DNA of 64,000 bases from Phytoseiulus persimilis. Its lineage: Eukaryota > Arthropoda > Arachnida > Mesostigmata > Phytoseiidae. Where the stretch lies: the NCBI GenBank assembly GCA_037576195.1, contig CM075101.1:38564001-38628000 (forward strand). Direction: 5' to 3'. The translations under genes were made by a program, and so were the position numbers. This document shows positions 47,596-60,708 of the stretch, piece by piece; position 1 is the first letter of the stretch, and each line of letters starts with the position of its first letter. Below the pieces are notes generated by a model. That model did no database searches. It had not been told where the DNA came from and saw only the letters and a list, made by a program, of their open reading frames with translations.

Positions 47596-50500
47596 CATTG
47601 TTCCTATCTTCCGTTGAAGCAACGAACACAAACACGCCGTATCTTACTCAAATCGGATTCCCACATACAATCGGGTATTCGAATCACAGTCCGCTAATTT
47701 CGTATTCGCTTCCACGATTTTTTGAGAATTGGCTTATAAGTTTGCCATGCATTCGGAGGTGTTGATATTGATCCGAGTGATCTATCTGTGGTCTGTCAAG
47801 AAAACACAGGAATCTCAATAATCTGGCTCGATCGGAGTCCGGAGTGAGGACCTCTCCAGAGAAAGACAAAACGAGCAAACAGATGTCTCGGCCCAGTTTC
47901 GCGCACTCCCTATCTTTGCTTTGCGCTCCTTGATAGTGAGTGCTGTTGATCCCTCACGAACGTGACAAGAAGTGAACCACCTTGTCCCTCAATTTGTCGC
48001 TTCCACACTCTTACAGACAACCCTTCGCTGCCCGCGTTGATGGAAAAACAAGACGCGGTGGCCGCTATTCAATCATTGCGAACCTACGCACGAAATAGGA
48101 TACCTCAGGAACGACGACCGGAAGGTACTTTCCGCCGCCGGTCTCTCGCGGGGCTAGCTTCGACTCCTGATCTGATTTGCTCGACTCTCTGAATCATTCT
48201 CACGATAACAGCGAGTCCGTTGAGCTCAGTGAGACCTCCTGACGGCCGCATGGAGGATCCGAAGCACACAAAGGCGATTTCGGGTTGCAGGCGGCACGAA
48301 CACGAGCCTCTGAGAACGATCAGAGTGGGCTCTTTCAGGCGGACGCCGAGTAACAATTGCCGCATCGACCTGCTCGAGCGGTTCGCCGACTCGGGTTCGT
48401 TTCTGAGCTTACGGTGTCCACAATTTTCCGGGACAGGACTCTGCTAAGCAATCAGGCTGGGTCAAGAGGCACTCGCTCTGAGCGCCTGTGCCGCCAGACC
48501 GCTTGGGTCCGGTTCAGGTTTCGAGCACCACGAGAACAACGACTATTTGACCGACAACGGGCGAGATGAACGAAAGGGACAGCCAGGAAGCTCTTCAGGA
48601 AACAGTGGTATCTTCTTAACGAGGCTACGGCTGTCAACGGTGGCGTGTCCGCCCGCCGGCCTTCGAGGTTTCGCTTATTTACCATTGAAGCAGCAAAGAC
48701 ACAGCGAATCGTTCTAGGTCCAGTCACCTCACGAGTTCTCGAGACGAGAGCGAAACGGAGCGCAGCTTCACAAATCGAGAATGAGCTCCACCGGAAGCTC
48801 CGTGGCCAGGCCGTCACGACGGGGAGCTCGAGCTCCGCATTGACAGGGAGTCAGGAACTCGAAGCCAGCTGACAGAGTTCCTGAATAGCACTACTGGGGG
48901 AACTGCTGCTGGAACATCTCACAGAGAGGGGGGAGTCTTTTCATCAACCTACCATCTTCGAAGAACGTCGTCCATCCGGAATTTGAGGCTTGTCAATAAC
49001 CAGAGCATGGCGAGAGCTCTATGTGGAGTTACGAGCGAACACAAAGCAAAAGGAAACTCGTTCAGAACTTCACCGGGAACTTCGGTCTCGTGGGAACTTC
49101 TCGCTTGAGCAAGAGAACTGACTGAGTTCCGAAGTTTGTGATGTGCTTCCGAACGCTGCCACCACGAGGATCAGAGCACGAGTGACATTGAGCCCCTCGT
49201 TGTGCTTCATATTTGTGAGCTGAGGTTCGCTTGAGAAAGTGAAAGGGGAAACCGATTCGAGCCCCTCGTCTGAGCTTATCGGAGATTAGCAATCCTCTAT
49301 TCTGATAACACATCGACGGTGCTATCTCGATTGCTGAATCGTAAACAGGTTGATTGCGACCGACTCTATACTCGAAGCGATAACTGGAATTCGTCGAAGC
49401 AGCTACCGTTAGCTGATTTGGACGTCGAAAGAGAGAACTCACTTGCTGATAAACTGCTGAGAGAGAGATAGAGAGCTGACTTCGCAGCGAACTCTGTCGT
49501 TTTCTCCTCGCTCGAGCCCCTCCACAAATTTTATTCGCAGGCACACGGCACTCCACTGAGCACGGTTGAACGCGATTCACGAACGGTTCCAGTGGCCGTT
49601 GCTTGAAGTTGCAGAAAGTCTATGAAGAGCCGTGGATAAGTGCGCGCCACTCCGTACTACCCTTACCGAAAGCAAGAGGGAAGGGCTAGATGGCTGCTCT
49701 GCCGACTGACTGACTGACTGACTGCATCGGTGTCTCACTATCTGGTTCTCCGACCGTACGACGACTTCGGCGGAAACGTTAACCGCGCTGACCCGATGCT
49801 GTGTTTGCAGTCATCACGCGGCTCACAAGAAGATCGCTCGGTGGACGATCAATTGCATCCAGTCCCGGCTTCGCCCGCTTACGGAATGAACAATTGGTAC
49901 TCCAGAGAGCGACCGTCGACTTCATCATGACTCTCATCCGGAAAACGACCAAACGACAGCACATTCTCCGACCTGATGCGGACGGAGTGCGGGAAGTCAT
50001 GTACGATGCGAACCGCGGTCGCAGCGATTCTGTATTCCTGAGTTGAGTTATGGGACGTGTACTCTGGATTCCGCCAGCCAGCGTTTCATTGTTGCTCGTG
50101 CCATAACTCAGTGGCGTGCGCGCGTGAAAGGCCCGATCATTAAATTTGACCTTGATGATGCATGTCGGCATTTGAGAATATTCGAGCGATTCTCGCGTGC
50201 GTGGCTGCCGCATCCACCGTTTATTACATAATTTCTCGCGAATACCGACTGAGTCATTCCACCATGATCTTATCCACTTGTACAGAAAATATCGTCTGGA
50301 TCATTCGCGATGAAGGAAGCGACTCGAAATACATCCGCTTGGTCTCGGCGCCCCGAATATGATGATCATGATCTATAGATGCGAGCATCACGCTTTTGAA
50401 AACGCTTCGTAAGTGAGAGCGGGTGTAGGAAATGCTTCTGAACTTTCCGCGAAGCCTTGCCCTGTCGGAGAGGTTCCGAGGAACCATTTCATCCCGAAGG

Positions 50501-53500
50501 AAAGCCTCTGTGAACGAAAACTCCAGCAGTTCCCCACATTGGTATCGTCGAGTACTGAACTCTTGCAATTCGCCTCCGGAAAATCTAGCGCGCTTAGACG
50601 CGTGCTTCGAGGAGGACGGAAACGGCAAAAAAACCGTCTTCCATTTAGGTCTCCCCACCTGTTTAAGGGCGCGTGCGTCCGGCACTCCTGCCGACCTGTT
50701 CTTACAAATGCTTGAATTCTCACAAACCGACAGGTGATCCATAAGCGAACGTATTCCGAACGGCACAGCCGCCGAACTGTTAGATTCAGGCAAGTTAACG
50801 GCCATGGGAGTCTCGTGTCTGACATGAAGGTGACAGGGTACCCTGACAGTCCGGGGATTTGGCGACCACGGATAGCGAATCGCATGAATCAATATCCTGA
50901 GAATGAGGTCTTCGCTGTTCGAAATTTGTCTTTGATTCGGTATCGATCTCCATCAGAAGAACGAACGCCGCGGCGCGCCGTCAGAGCATCTCATTGCTAT
51001 GAGCACCGGAGCTAACTAACACAGGCGCGCATGTGTTTGACATGAGATCTGAAATGTCGACGGTTCCTTTAGACTCATACTCCAAAAACCTTGGACAGGA
51101 TCGAGGTTGCTTTCTTGCGCTTGCAAAGCTGTCCACAAATCAGAGCCCGGTACGAGCCACGTTCTCGGAAAATTTCAGGGATCGTAGACCAGTTCTGGAA
51201 CTGAATCTGAGGGGTACCAGAGACTTTTGCCCTAATCAAAAAAGGGCAGACCCATCTGAACTGTACAGAGAAAACGCAGAGCAAACGCTCGGGGAAGTTT
51301 TCTGGTGGATCTTCTATTCGTAGAAAAAGCTGCCGTGCCCTAGGGTGAGCGCGCGTAAAGCGAAACCTCGATAACTTCGGTGGAACCGATTCTCGTTACG
51401 GAATCCTGATCGAACTCGATCGTTCTCTCAGTCCCACAGGAGCGTAGAATCCCGATATTCTTCCTTATTTACCACTAATTAATGATAGCATCGCTCGTTC
51501 TGCTCGAGGGTTCTTAGTCAAAATATCCGAGAAGAAGCGGGCCACGGTGTAATCAGCCCTGAGTACGATTTGATGTCGGTAAGATTTATTCTTCCTCCGA
51601 GATTCCGAACAGTTCAGACTGTGTCTTCGAGCCTTGAGAATACAGTGGAAGACGGGATGGGAGATGGACGATTTCTAGACCACGAGATTCAACCCTCCAC
51701 GGAGCCACATCGAATGAGTCTCGGGGATAGGTCTCCGATCGATGAATGATAACGATAGCTTCGCGGTCGACGACGCTCCGATCCAGCGACTTTATTCGGG
51801 GTGGTTGAATGTTTCGGGGTTATACGTAACGAAAACAAGGTTCGTCGCCCATGAGTCGAATGAAAGAGAAGACTCAGAGCAGAATTTCTCGATGGTGCCA
51901 TCGCCTCGGTGAGCGATCTCGACGTATAGATGTCGAGCTCCACCTCTTACAAGGTCACGGTAGAATGATTCGAAATACGAGTCCGTGTAACAACATCTCA
52001 TGGTGCACCACGCCCACTCTACCCGCGATCTCGGATGCGAGTTTCATTGAGACGTCGTTGCTTTCAATGAAAACATGAGATACCGAATGTACTCTGATCG
52101 TCCACCCTCACCAGCGCTCCATTAGACGACGAGTCATTCGGATCGCCGCCGGCCGAGCCCTGCACCGATAACGCACGGCGAAGCTATCCGATGCGGTTTG
52201 ATCTTGGGCGGAATCCCTGACCAGGCTATCTAGCGCGTGTTCATGACTCTAGATTACGCGAATGATCCGATTAGAACCATCGCCTCCAAGAATGCACCTG
52301 CTTCTGGATTCTCGAAGATGTTCAGGTGGTTGTCGAGCCGATGGTTACGATGATCAATGGTACTTTGACCGCGATGCGCGCTACCATCGGTGCTCCTTCC
52401 AAACAGAACGAGCTCTGATGGAAACCACACGCACGTCCAGCCGGAACCTGGTGTATTCTCGGGAAACTATTCCACGGAGAAGTCTGGCGGCAGCATTTGG
52501 GGTCATGTGACCATCTGGGGTACAGAGCTGAAGACCGCGTGGTTGACAGAGACGTTCTCATACTTCAATGTGCCGGAAGCTCGAAATTCTGGTCATGATC
52601 AAACATTATAATGAAAGTCGGAACTCCCACATAACTACGATACTTGCTCACGACGGAGCTGGCAAAGGCGTTCTTCCCTTTGATCAATACGGCGATGTCG
52701 TCAGTATTTACGGGCTGCGGCCCGCAGGGTCTTCAACACATTCCGGAACAAGCAATGCCACTTGTTTGGACCAAATGATGGAAACATCCATCAGGGCTCG
52801 TCCCCAATACAAACAGCCGGGGCAGGAGGCAACACCACCCTACGAAACGCGCTCGCACACAGGCACAAACACAATGACAGCCGTCGCATGCTTCACCGTT
52901 TTGGTTCCTCCTTTCTGTGGCAAAAAAAAACGAGAGGAAAAAAAACTCCGCCATTTTCCATCAAAATGTCAGTGCCCTGCGAGATCGTTTTTTCTGTGTG
53001 TGTGTGCGGTTCCAGGTTGCTGTGGACAGGTGACTTGACGGTTGGTTCGTTCCACTCTCGGATCACTGCCTCACGTACACTTCATGCATGAGCTGACGAC
53101 CAGCCGTGCACCGGTCACGTTCACTTATTGCCGGACCACATAAAGCACAATGCTCAGATCCGTGAATGACAGTGAACTTGGGTCGAGAGCTCAGCGGGCG
53201 CGGTGCGGCCGCTGGGAACTTGAGATCAGCCCTTCTCCCTCCAACGGAACGATGCGCGAATACAGGGTTGAATCTCCGGAATGGGGGCAATTTTGACCGT
53301 TCAAGTTTTTCTCCCTGCTTCATTGGATCGATTTTCCTCAAGATCAGAGGGTCTCTCAATCACAGCCCTCATCAGGCTCTATACGTACTGCCCGGAAACG
53401 TCACGATCAGCCACAACGCCGGCTCAGCGACTTCGCACCGTTCGCTTTCGATTTCGTATTATATGTTCGCTTCGAAATTCGTTCGTCTGAGGTATAAAAA

Positions 53501-54649
53501 CGAGCATCGAGCACTTGGAATGGCTTTTTCCGTTTTCCTCAAAAAGAGGCAAATAGTGAAGGTTGGTGTTGGCGATGAGCTTCGAGATCCATCGCTCCGT
53601 ACGTAGCCAGTAACCTGAGACCGGATTTAATCGTACGAAAATGAATCGCTATCACACATGACTCGAACTCCAGCGAGTACATTGTGGGTTCAAGACTCAA
53701 GTCGGAATCACATGAGCGCGGTATCGTATCAGATCTAGATTCACTTTGATAATCCGTTACAGCCTTCTCGTGACGAGGCGCGCATTTGAATTTTCTTGAT
53801 CGTTCCGTTGGTCTTCTGGTACAACGAACTCTTTGGGAAGCGGAGTCTCTTGGCGCGACTGTCGCGAATCACCAACGGCACATCCGGGTGCACTTGCACT
53901 CCGCTGGTCGAGTATATTCCAGGAAGAAACTGCCAACTTGCGAAATACTCACCCGAGGAGTTTCATGTTATCGGTCCGTTGCTTGATTTCGTGAACCGTG
54001 CTGCTCCGACGGCGCCACACCTCACTTCGGCGCAAAGCCGCCATCGCCGTGGGTGAGAGAGCTGGCCCTCACTCTCCTCCACGAAGTGCCCCAGCCGGTC
54101 ATCGACGCTACTGCTCATGAAAAAGTTCTGGAGCCTGGCGGGGGTAGTTGGGTGATCTGGGGCTGGTCGGTGGGGCCCCGCAAAAAAAAAACTTGCCAAA
54201 AGTAAATTGCTTATTGGATAACGAGCCGAGCGAAGAGGAGTTTCAAACGTGAGCGAGAAGTGAACTTACGCTCGCGGAGGCCCACTGCCCCGACTCAGTG
54301 GCCGTTCTGTCTGTCATCGCTGAAGACCAGTGACCAGAGTCAATCTAGAGGAGTAGAACATGAGAGACTCGTGAACTGACCATGCGTAAGATTACCTAGG
54401 CCTGCGAGACCTGCAGAGTTTTCGTCGCGATCGATCAACCGCGGTGGAGATCATGGTTTTGGCGCATGATTTCTCGAGGCAGTTGGAGGGTTCTGATTCG
54501 CGTGTTCTAATTCGAGGAAGTTAACCTGCTCCTATGTTCCAGAAATCTGATCGGCCTGCGCGTGGGCCGAACAGTGTAGGTCGAACTTGATTTCGGACAG
54601 CTCCCGCTAGGCTCTCTACTAACAGAACAAGTCTCGAGGCCTCACCTTG
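47596..54649. other. 7-kb gene-poor region
   Basis: No exon assigned. The stretch at 50254-50892 is open in two minus-strand frames (212 and 165 codons) and partly in a plus frame, which reflects local stop-codon scarcity rather than a recognisable gene. A GACT microsatellite is listed separately. Confidence 0.35.
49704..49724 (+). repeat. (GACT)n microsatellite
   Basis: Five tandem GACT tetranucleotides plus one base. Confidence 0.9.
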
Positions 54650-55531
54650 ATGTGCTACAGAGTATTACTTGTGGCGCTGGCCATTGATGCGATCTGCGTG
54701 CTTTCCAATGCTTGTGGTGTGCCGCTTGTGGAACCTCGACTTGTTGAAGCCCGGATCTACGGAGGCACTGAAGCCATTCCAGGCTCTTGGCCATGGACTG
54801 TGGGCCTCTTCGTGGCGAACGGTTCGTCACCAAGTTCTCCGCGACTGCTTCATGACAGCGATGCGTATAATTGCGTTGGAGCTCTCATAGATGACCAGAC
54901 CGTGGTGACAGCTGCGCATTGTATCGCTGGACTGGAAGCCGTAAACATCAGAATCATGTTGGGTGCTCATGATCTGACCAAGCAAGAAGCAGGACGTAAG
55001 CGAGCCAATGTTTCATGGACATGCGTACACCCGGAGTGGATTCCGACCAAGAGCGACGATGTGGGTTTGGTGAGACTCGACAGCCCGGTTTCGTTCTCGA
55101 GAACTATCCAAGCGGTCTGTCTGTCGTCAGGCACGCCGGTGATAAAACCTGATGAGGATCTTTTCGTGACAGGCTGGGGAATAACGAGTCCTCTGGATGA
55201 CAAGGCATCAAGTGTATTGAAACAAGCCCGACAGACAATCATAGCTCGGAACGTCTGCGCAACTATGGGAAGACCAGAACTGACTTCCATACTGTGTGCG
55301 AACCATGACGAGGGCTCAACATGCAAAGGGGACTCAGGGGGTCCCTTGGTTCTACGGGTCCGGGATACGTGGCAACTCGAGGGAATCGTGTCTGCTGGAC
55401 CGGCTCTCTGCGGCACGGAATCATCGCCGTTGTACTACACGCAAGCCTCGGTGTACAAGGAGTGGATTTCTTCGGTTCTGAGGAGCGATTCGCGTGAGAA
55501 ACTCTGTCGTTCGACTGATCAGCGTCCTTAG
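54650..55531 (+). CDS. secreted chymotrypsin-fold (S1A) serine protease, intronless
   Basis: Secreted endopeptidase precursor of 293 residues in one exon. A hydrophobic signal (VLLVALAIDAICVL) is followed by a short propeptide and the activation site EAR/IYGG (Arg35-Ile36; IYGG instead of the usual IVGG). Catalytic triad: His90 in TAAHC, Asp137 in DDVGLVRL, Ser229 in GDSGGP. Cys75-Cys91 forms the histidine-loop bridge, and VTGWG (173-177) is conserved. The primary specificity position (chymotrypsin 189) is Ser223 (STCKGDSGGP) rather than Asp, which points to chymotrypsin-like rather than trypsin-like cleavage, although the activation site itself needs a trypsin-like enzyme. There is no CLIP or other accessory domain. 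The first of two possible starts is a TTG, so the ATG is used. Roles in digestion, venom/saliva or immunity cannot be separated from sequence. Confidence 0.92.
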   Translation: MCYRVLLVALAIDAICVLSNACGVPLVEPRLVEARIYGGTEAIPGSWPWTVGLFVANGSSPSSPRLLHDSDAYNCVGALIDDQTVVTAAHCIAGLEAVNIRIMLGAHDLTKQEAGRKRANVSWTCVHPEWIPTKSDDVGLVRLDSPVSFSRTIQAVCLSSGTPVIKPDEDLFVTGWGITSPLDDKASSVLKQARQTIIARNVCATMGRPELTSILCANHDEGSTCKGDSGGPLVLRVRDTWQLEGIVSAGPALCGTESSPLYYTQASVYKEWISSVLRSDSREKLCRSTDQRP

Positions 55532-58500
55532 AGACCTCTTAATCTTTTCTCCTCCTTCAGCTCATCGCGGGCAACATCACTCCCAAATGTGATTGTGTCA
55601 ACGCTGTGTAAACTCGTAGAATGTTGTAGAGAGTCGAAAATTCAGTTTATGGGAGGATTTGATGATCGATTCGAGAGACTTTCTCTCTGAAACATTCTCA
55701 CACGGTTAATCAACCGCACGCATAGGGAGGACAAGGACTCGCCGTTCCACCGCTTTGAAGGAGCTTGTCAAGGTCGAGGACATGAGAGTTTCACTTCCTC
55801 ATTGTGCTCGTTGAATACGTGGCTCAAAGAAATATTCGTGGACATTACAAAGAATCAACTCATCCCAGTGATAATAGTTCCGCCTGCAACAAGGAAGTTG
55901 CTGCCCAGGTTGAGGTGAACTTGGGTCCCGCATTTCGAATCTGACGACCGATCCCTCGGATCAGCACTTGTTCTCCTGCGCCGTTGATTTTTATAGGTTC
56001 GTTGATTTCTTCCCGCGAGTTCCCCTCCGTCAGAACTCTCCCCGGTGTACTTCGAAGTGCCATGTGAGAACGGGAGTGTGTATCAGTTGAGGGAAAATGC
56101 TCTCCACTTTTCGCCATACATCAGTCACGACACCTATATTTTTACAGGTTGAGGGTGGCTTGCATTGTTCTGGCATTGCATGTCCCATAACTCAGAGACT
56201 GTTGTTCCAAATCGCACCAGGAATAGTCCTGTCGTGGGTTTACATGGCTCGAACTCCCATGGATCTAGAGAAGGAATATCCAACAAACGGAGGGTCATGC
56301 GAATCCGACGTATCGAAATGACAGGAGAACAACTCTGATCTGAGGAAGCGGGTGCCAAATCCGGAATCTACGTCCTCGATCCCCCCCGATCTGGACAACG
56401 ACTTATTTGTTGCATTTCTGCTGTCGGCCTGTGTGATCAGTCTCAACATGCACACATCTCTCCGAGCGACGAACGCCGGGGACAAGGAGCGCAGTCAGGA
56501 TTGGCTCATGAGAGGGTGACTCGTCATGGCGAAGGGGGGCGGCTTCCCCATCGTTCATTGGATGACGTCTATCGATCTTAACATTGATAGAATACGACGC
56601 ATCGAGAACACCTTCGGTTCCTTCGGTTTGCATCTTAATCCCTAGCAATATTCGTTGTATTGGAGGCTCCATCACTGACAGAACGGATTCACATCGAGAC
56701 TTGGAAGGCCGAGGCCTCCGGCTGCGAAGTTCCGGCCAGCGGTTGACTGCACGGCGAGTTTTCCGGAATGTTCCAGTTTCGCTGGTGTTTTCAGCTGTGA
56801 GCTCTGCAGAAACAGAACTCGGACGTCTCGGACTCTTGCTCTCCTGTAGCGATCCCGCTGATTCTCGGAGTGAGAGATGTCATGCCATTGAGAACGACTG
56901 GGAGCCAGCTGAATGCCCCGGCGATGCTTCCAACTGACTCTTCCACTGATCAGTGGACGATCTCTACCATTTGGTATGTGCTGGTCTGCGGTCCTTGGCT
57001 TGAGAAACTCGCGGAACGTCATTCATGGAGATTCATTTTTCGGATGTCGTTTCCTGCGGGCAACGAGCACACGAAACTGATCCTGGTTGACTCCTCCAGC
57101 AGCTCTGGCTCCTACCACGGCCTTCCCATAGGAAGGAGATCTTGGATCACCGCTTGGAGCATGACAACATCTCGGAGGCTGCGATACACTGAACACTTGC
57201 CTCGGCCACCTCTGCAGGCGGCGCCGATGAAATCCAGCAATAGCGTGCATGCTCTCAGGAGCGGGCACCGCTGGTGCAGGAAACTTAGCACGTTCCTGTT
57301 GCACGTCTACGCAGCACGTTGTGTTGACGGCCGGCGGTCGATTCAGATCGAGCGTTGATTTTCGTCTGGAAATTTTTTGAACCCACAAATCCCCTCAAGT
57401 GTGTATCTCCTTTCTGGACGTCATAGGGGCTCTTAGCATAACTCATTGAGTCTTCTTCCCGCCCTCCGCTAGCAGAAGTCAAATTATATCGTGACAGGAT
57501 TTCGTCGCTGCCGGAGTGAGTTTGCAGAATACGCGAGCACGCTCCATGGACTGGGCATGCTCTTATGAACGAGCAGCCAGAACGGGTTCGAAAAATTGGC
57601 GGGCATGCCCGGTTATTAGAGGAAATACGGTATATATGTTAAAGAGAGCGAATGTTGAGTCTCATGCCCGCTTCCGAAGAAACCGACGGTGAATGCCCCT
57701 TGTTACCTACTTACCAGAAGGGATGCGTGTGAAGCGATGCTCCGAATGTTTTCATACCTCACTGATAAATACACGACTTACCTCCTCGTTAATTCATTAT
57801 GGAAGAAGTGTCTGTATTAGAGAAGCAACACGAGGGTTCTGAGCGCTCAGCTCACTCATGTATGCTGGTTAAAGAGATGCACTCAGACGAACGGAATCGG
57901 TTGTTTGAATTCACCCTCGCTGACTGATTTCTTCTGAAAGTTTTCGGGTTCGAGCTACTGCAAACATGGAGTAATTGCCCACAGAAAGCGAACGGCAACG
58001 AGAGCATCAGCGGATGCAATCTCCGAGTCTCCTGTCGGCAGGAAAATACCTGTCTCCCACCGTATTCGATCGCTCACTCCTAGCACAGAAGCTGTTGCGG
58101 ACAGAAGATGTTCAAAGCAGCCCTCGTTTCTGAGGCACCAGACATCTCCTTTGATCATGGTGACCCCGTAGAAATCTACGATTGTTCTATGGAAAGCTGT
58201 ACGGGGTGACGTCGGGGAGGTCGGTCAGACCCAACTCATTTGGGTCCCAAAGTGCTTCAAGAATAAGTTCATGGCCATGTTTCGTCCCCAATGACAGCCG
58301 CTTGTTTGGAAGAGTTCACCGAATGATTCGACGCAGACGATAGGAGAATAATTAAGCAGCTGTGGAAAAGAGGTGGGCAAGATAACAAGGTATTACCCCT
58401 ATCAACAACAAGGATGCTACGGTCCACGAGGGTCTGAGCATTTTCTGAGTATGTAGGGTTTTTTTTTTCCGAGAGGGGAGCGCCACAAGGTGAGGAGGGG

Positions 58501-60708
58501 GGCAGTTTCTCGGGATTTGGGAATAGCCTGGAGCCTGAGCCACGGGAAAGCCTCTCTAATGAATGAGAATCTCTTAAGAATAAAACTCGTCTCATCGTCG
58601 ACAAAGTATACAATGTTTATTCTGACCTGACTAAGCGTTACATATAAATAGTTTGCTTTGAACATGTTTACATACACCCATATAAATATGTTAACAGCAC
58701 CCTTTTTCAACAGGGATACACGATCTCACGCGTTCCATAAAATATTATATTCAGCCTCCCGATGGATTGCTCATGTTTCATTTGATCGATGTCTGATCAA
58801 GGATGGGTTTCGTGAAACCATGGGAGCATCTTGTGAAAATGAGAGGAACTGAATTCGTGAGGATACAGACTCAGTGAGCAGGCCGGAAGAAAGAGTCGAA
58901 CATTCCTCAGTGTCTAGGGCAGCTCAGAATATTGACTCAATTCATAGTTTCCCCCACGCGGCTGAACGAATGGGATTCTACTGGGCGACGATAACGATGC
59001 GGAACGATAACTTGATGTGATTTTTCAAAAAAAAAAACAACTTGTATTGGATCAACAGTGTCGACGATCTCCATGATGATCGTCCGAGTGAACGAAGCAA
59101 TGCTTAATATTTATACAATATACACTATCCGCTCCCTACTCCGCTGAACGATCTCCCGTCTGGAAGATCCAAGCGAGACGCTCCTCCGGTCAGGGGATGC
59201 ACTCCGAAACGAATATAACACCTGTCTAGCTCAACAACGGTCTCTAAATGATGCTTTCCAGCGAACAACTCTTCTCTTATGAATTTGTGAACTACGGTTT
59301 CACAGAGAGATGCCTTGCACGGGGGTGCGGGGAGAAGTGGGTCATGGGAGAGTTAAGTATTAAATCACCGATTCCTCTGTTCGCACCGACGTGCCTCCAT
59401 CGACGGCTGTGTTTTCCTTTTCACTCCTTTCTGACGGCAAAGACATATTCAGTCTGGTTCACTGCGGAAGATTGTTCCGCATTCGCAATTAAGAATTCAT
59501 TCGGGTGCTCTCTTGAAGTGCCTGAACCGAAATTATGCAGCCAATCTCTTGCCGCAAGCAAAGAGGGGGATGAGGCGGTGAAAAATGTTGAACCAGCCGA
59601 GGAATGTTCAATCGAGGAATTCGTTCATTTTGTTCTGAGGAAGATTCTCTCTGAATCCGGTCCGGAGAAGACACGTTCCGTGTTCCAAACAGTATTGCGG
59701 TAGCATCAATTGCCACGTCGAAACAGCTTTATCTTCTGAATGAAGACGGCAATCGAACAGCTCATTTTCATATGATCCACGGGGATGGAAGACCGCAAGT
59801 TGGTGGAGCCAACGGGTCCAGTGACAATCGAAACTACCAGGTGAAGCGGCTCGGAATGAGCTAGTTCGAGCCGCTTCTGTTCTGACGAGCTTCATCAACC
59901 CCAATGTTTATGCATGATCATAAGTACTCCGAATGAGGTCACTCCTGATGATCGAAGAGGCTCAGCCACAGTCGCGAGAGCACATGAAGTTATCTGATGA
60001 AGTAAAGTTCCTCCGATTGATGTACGACACTAAACGACATTGACTGCGCCCGTATTGTCGCCGCGATGTAAACGGAATGAGGATCGTAGTCGAATAGAAA
60101 ACAGGCGGCATCATCAATTGCAAAATTAAGCGGCTGCCCGTACTCGGGCGGAATTTGCACTTCGGCGTGCTCTGATTCTTCCGTGCGATTCGAAATCGCA
60201 CAAGTCTAAAGAGCGTTCACACCATGCTCTCTCGATCTCTCTGGGTGCCATTGTTATTCAGATTAGTTTGTTCTTGCACGGCGGTCTTCGATCGGCCACC
60301 AGTTCTGCTATTACTAGAAATCCGGGAAAGTTCATTGTCCAACGAATGGCACCTTTTCCCGAAGTTGTTATCGAACCTTGCTCGCTGTACAGGTCGCGGC
60401 AACAACGGAGTCGTGCTGTCATCGTTCCCAGAGCCGAATTTGCTACCTACAGAGCGAAACAGGAATTAGGACAGTCGATGCTAGGAATTAAGAATCCCGA
60501 GCTGATGGCGGCGGCCACATTCCCGCCAAGAGTCACGACGCTGACTCAATCGCATGGCCGAACCAGCCATGATCATCCGGACCCCCCTAAATCTGGACTC
60601 ATCCACATTCGAATGCGTCGAGTCGAAGGCATTGTATTCCCCTTGAAGTTTCACTGTAGGTTGAACGACCTATTCGAGTTGAGGGAGTCGAGTGAATGAA
60701 TGTAAGCT
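55532..60708. other. 5-kb gene-poor region
   Basis: No exon assigned with confidence. A 151-codon frame at 59248 is listed separately. Runs of T (58458-) and A (59027-) are short. A minus-strand AATAAA (58617-58622 on plus as TTTATT) could serve the cyclase gene but is 2 kb beyond its stop. Confidence 0.35.
59248..59703 (+). CDS. unassigned 151-codon ORF
   Basis: An ATG-started frame. The last third (for example ECSIEEFVHFVLRKILSESG) has a charged, helical, protein-like character, while the middle is Cys-rich and irregular. No domain, signal peptide or neighbouring splice sites support it. It may be a small lineage-specific gene or chance. Confidence 0.2.
   Translation: MMLSSEQLFSYEFVNYGFTERCLARGCGEKWVMGELSIKSPIPLFAPTCLHRRLCFPFHSFLTAKTYSVWFTAEDCSAFAIKNSFGCSLEVPEPKLCSQSLAASKEGDEAVKNVEPAEECSIEEFVHFVLRKILSESGPEKTRSVFQTVLR

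Noticed and set aside
50254-50892. 212-codon minus-strand frame
   Set aside because: It starts with TTG, is overlapped by other open frames in the same interval, and has no recognisable motif.
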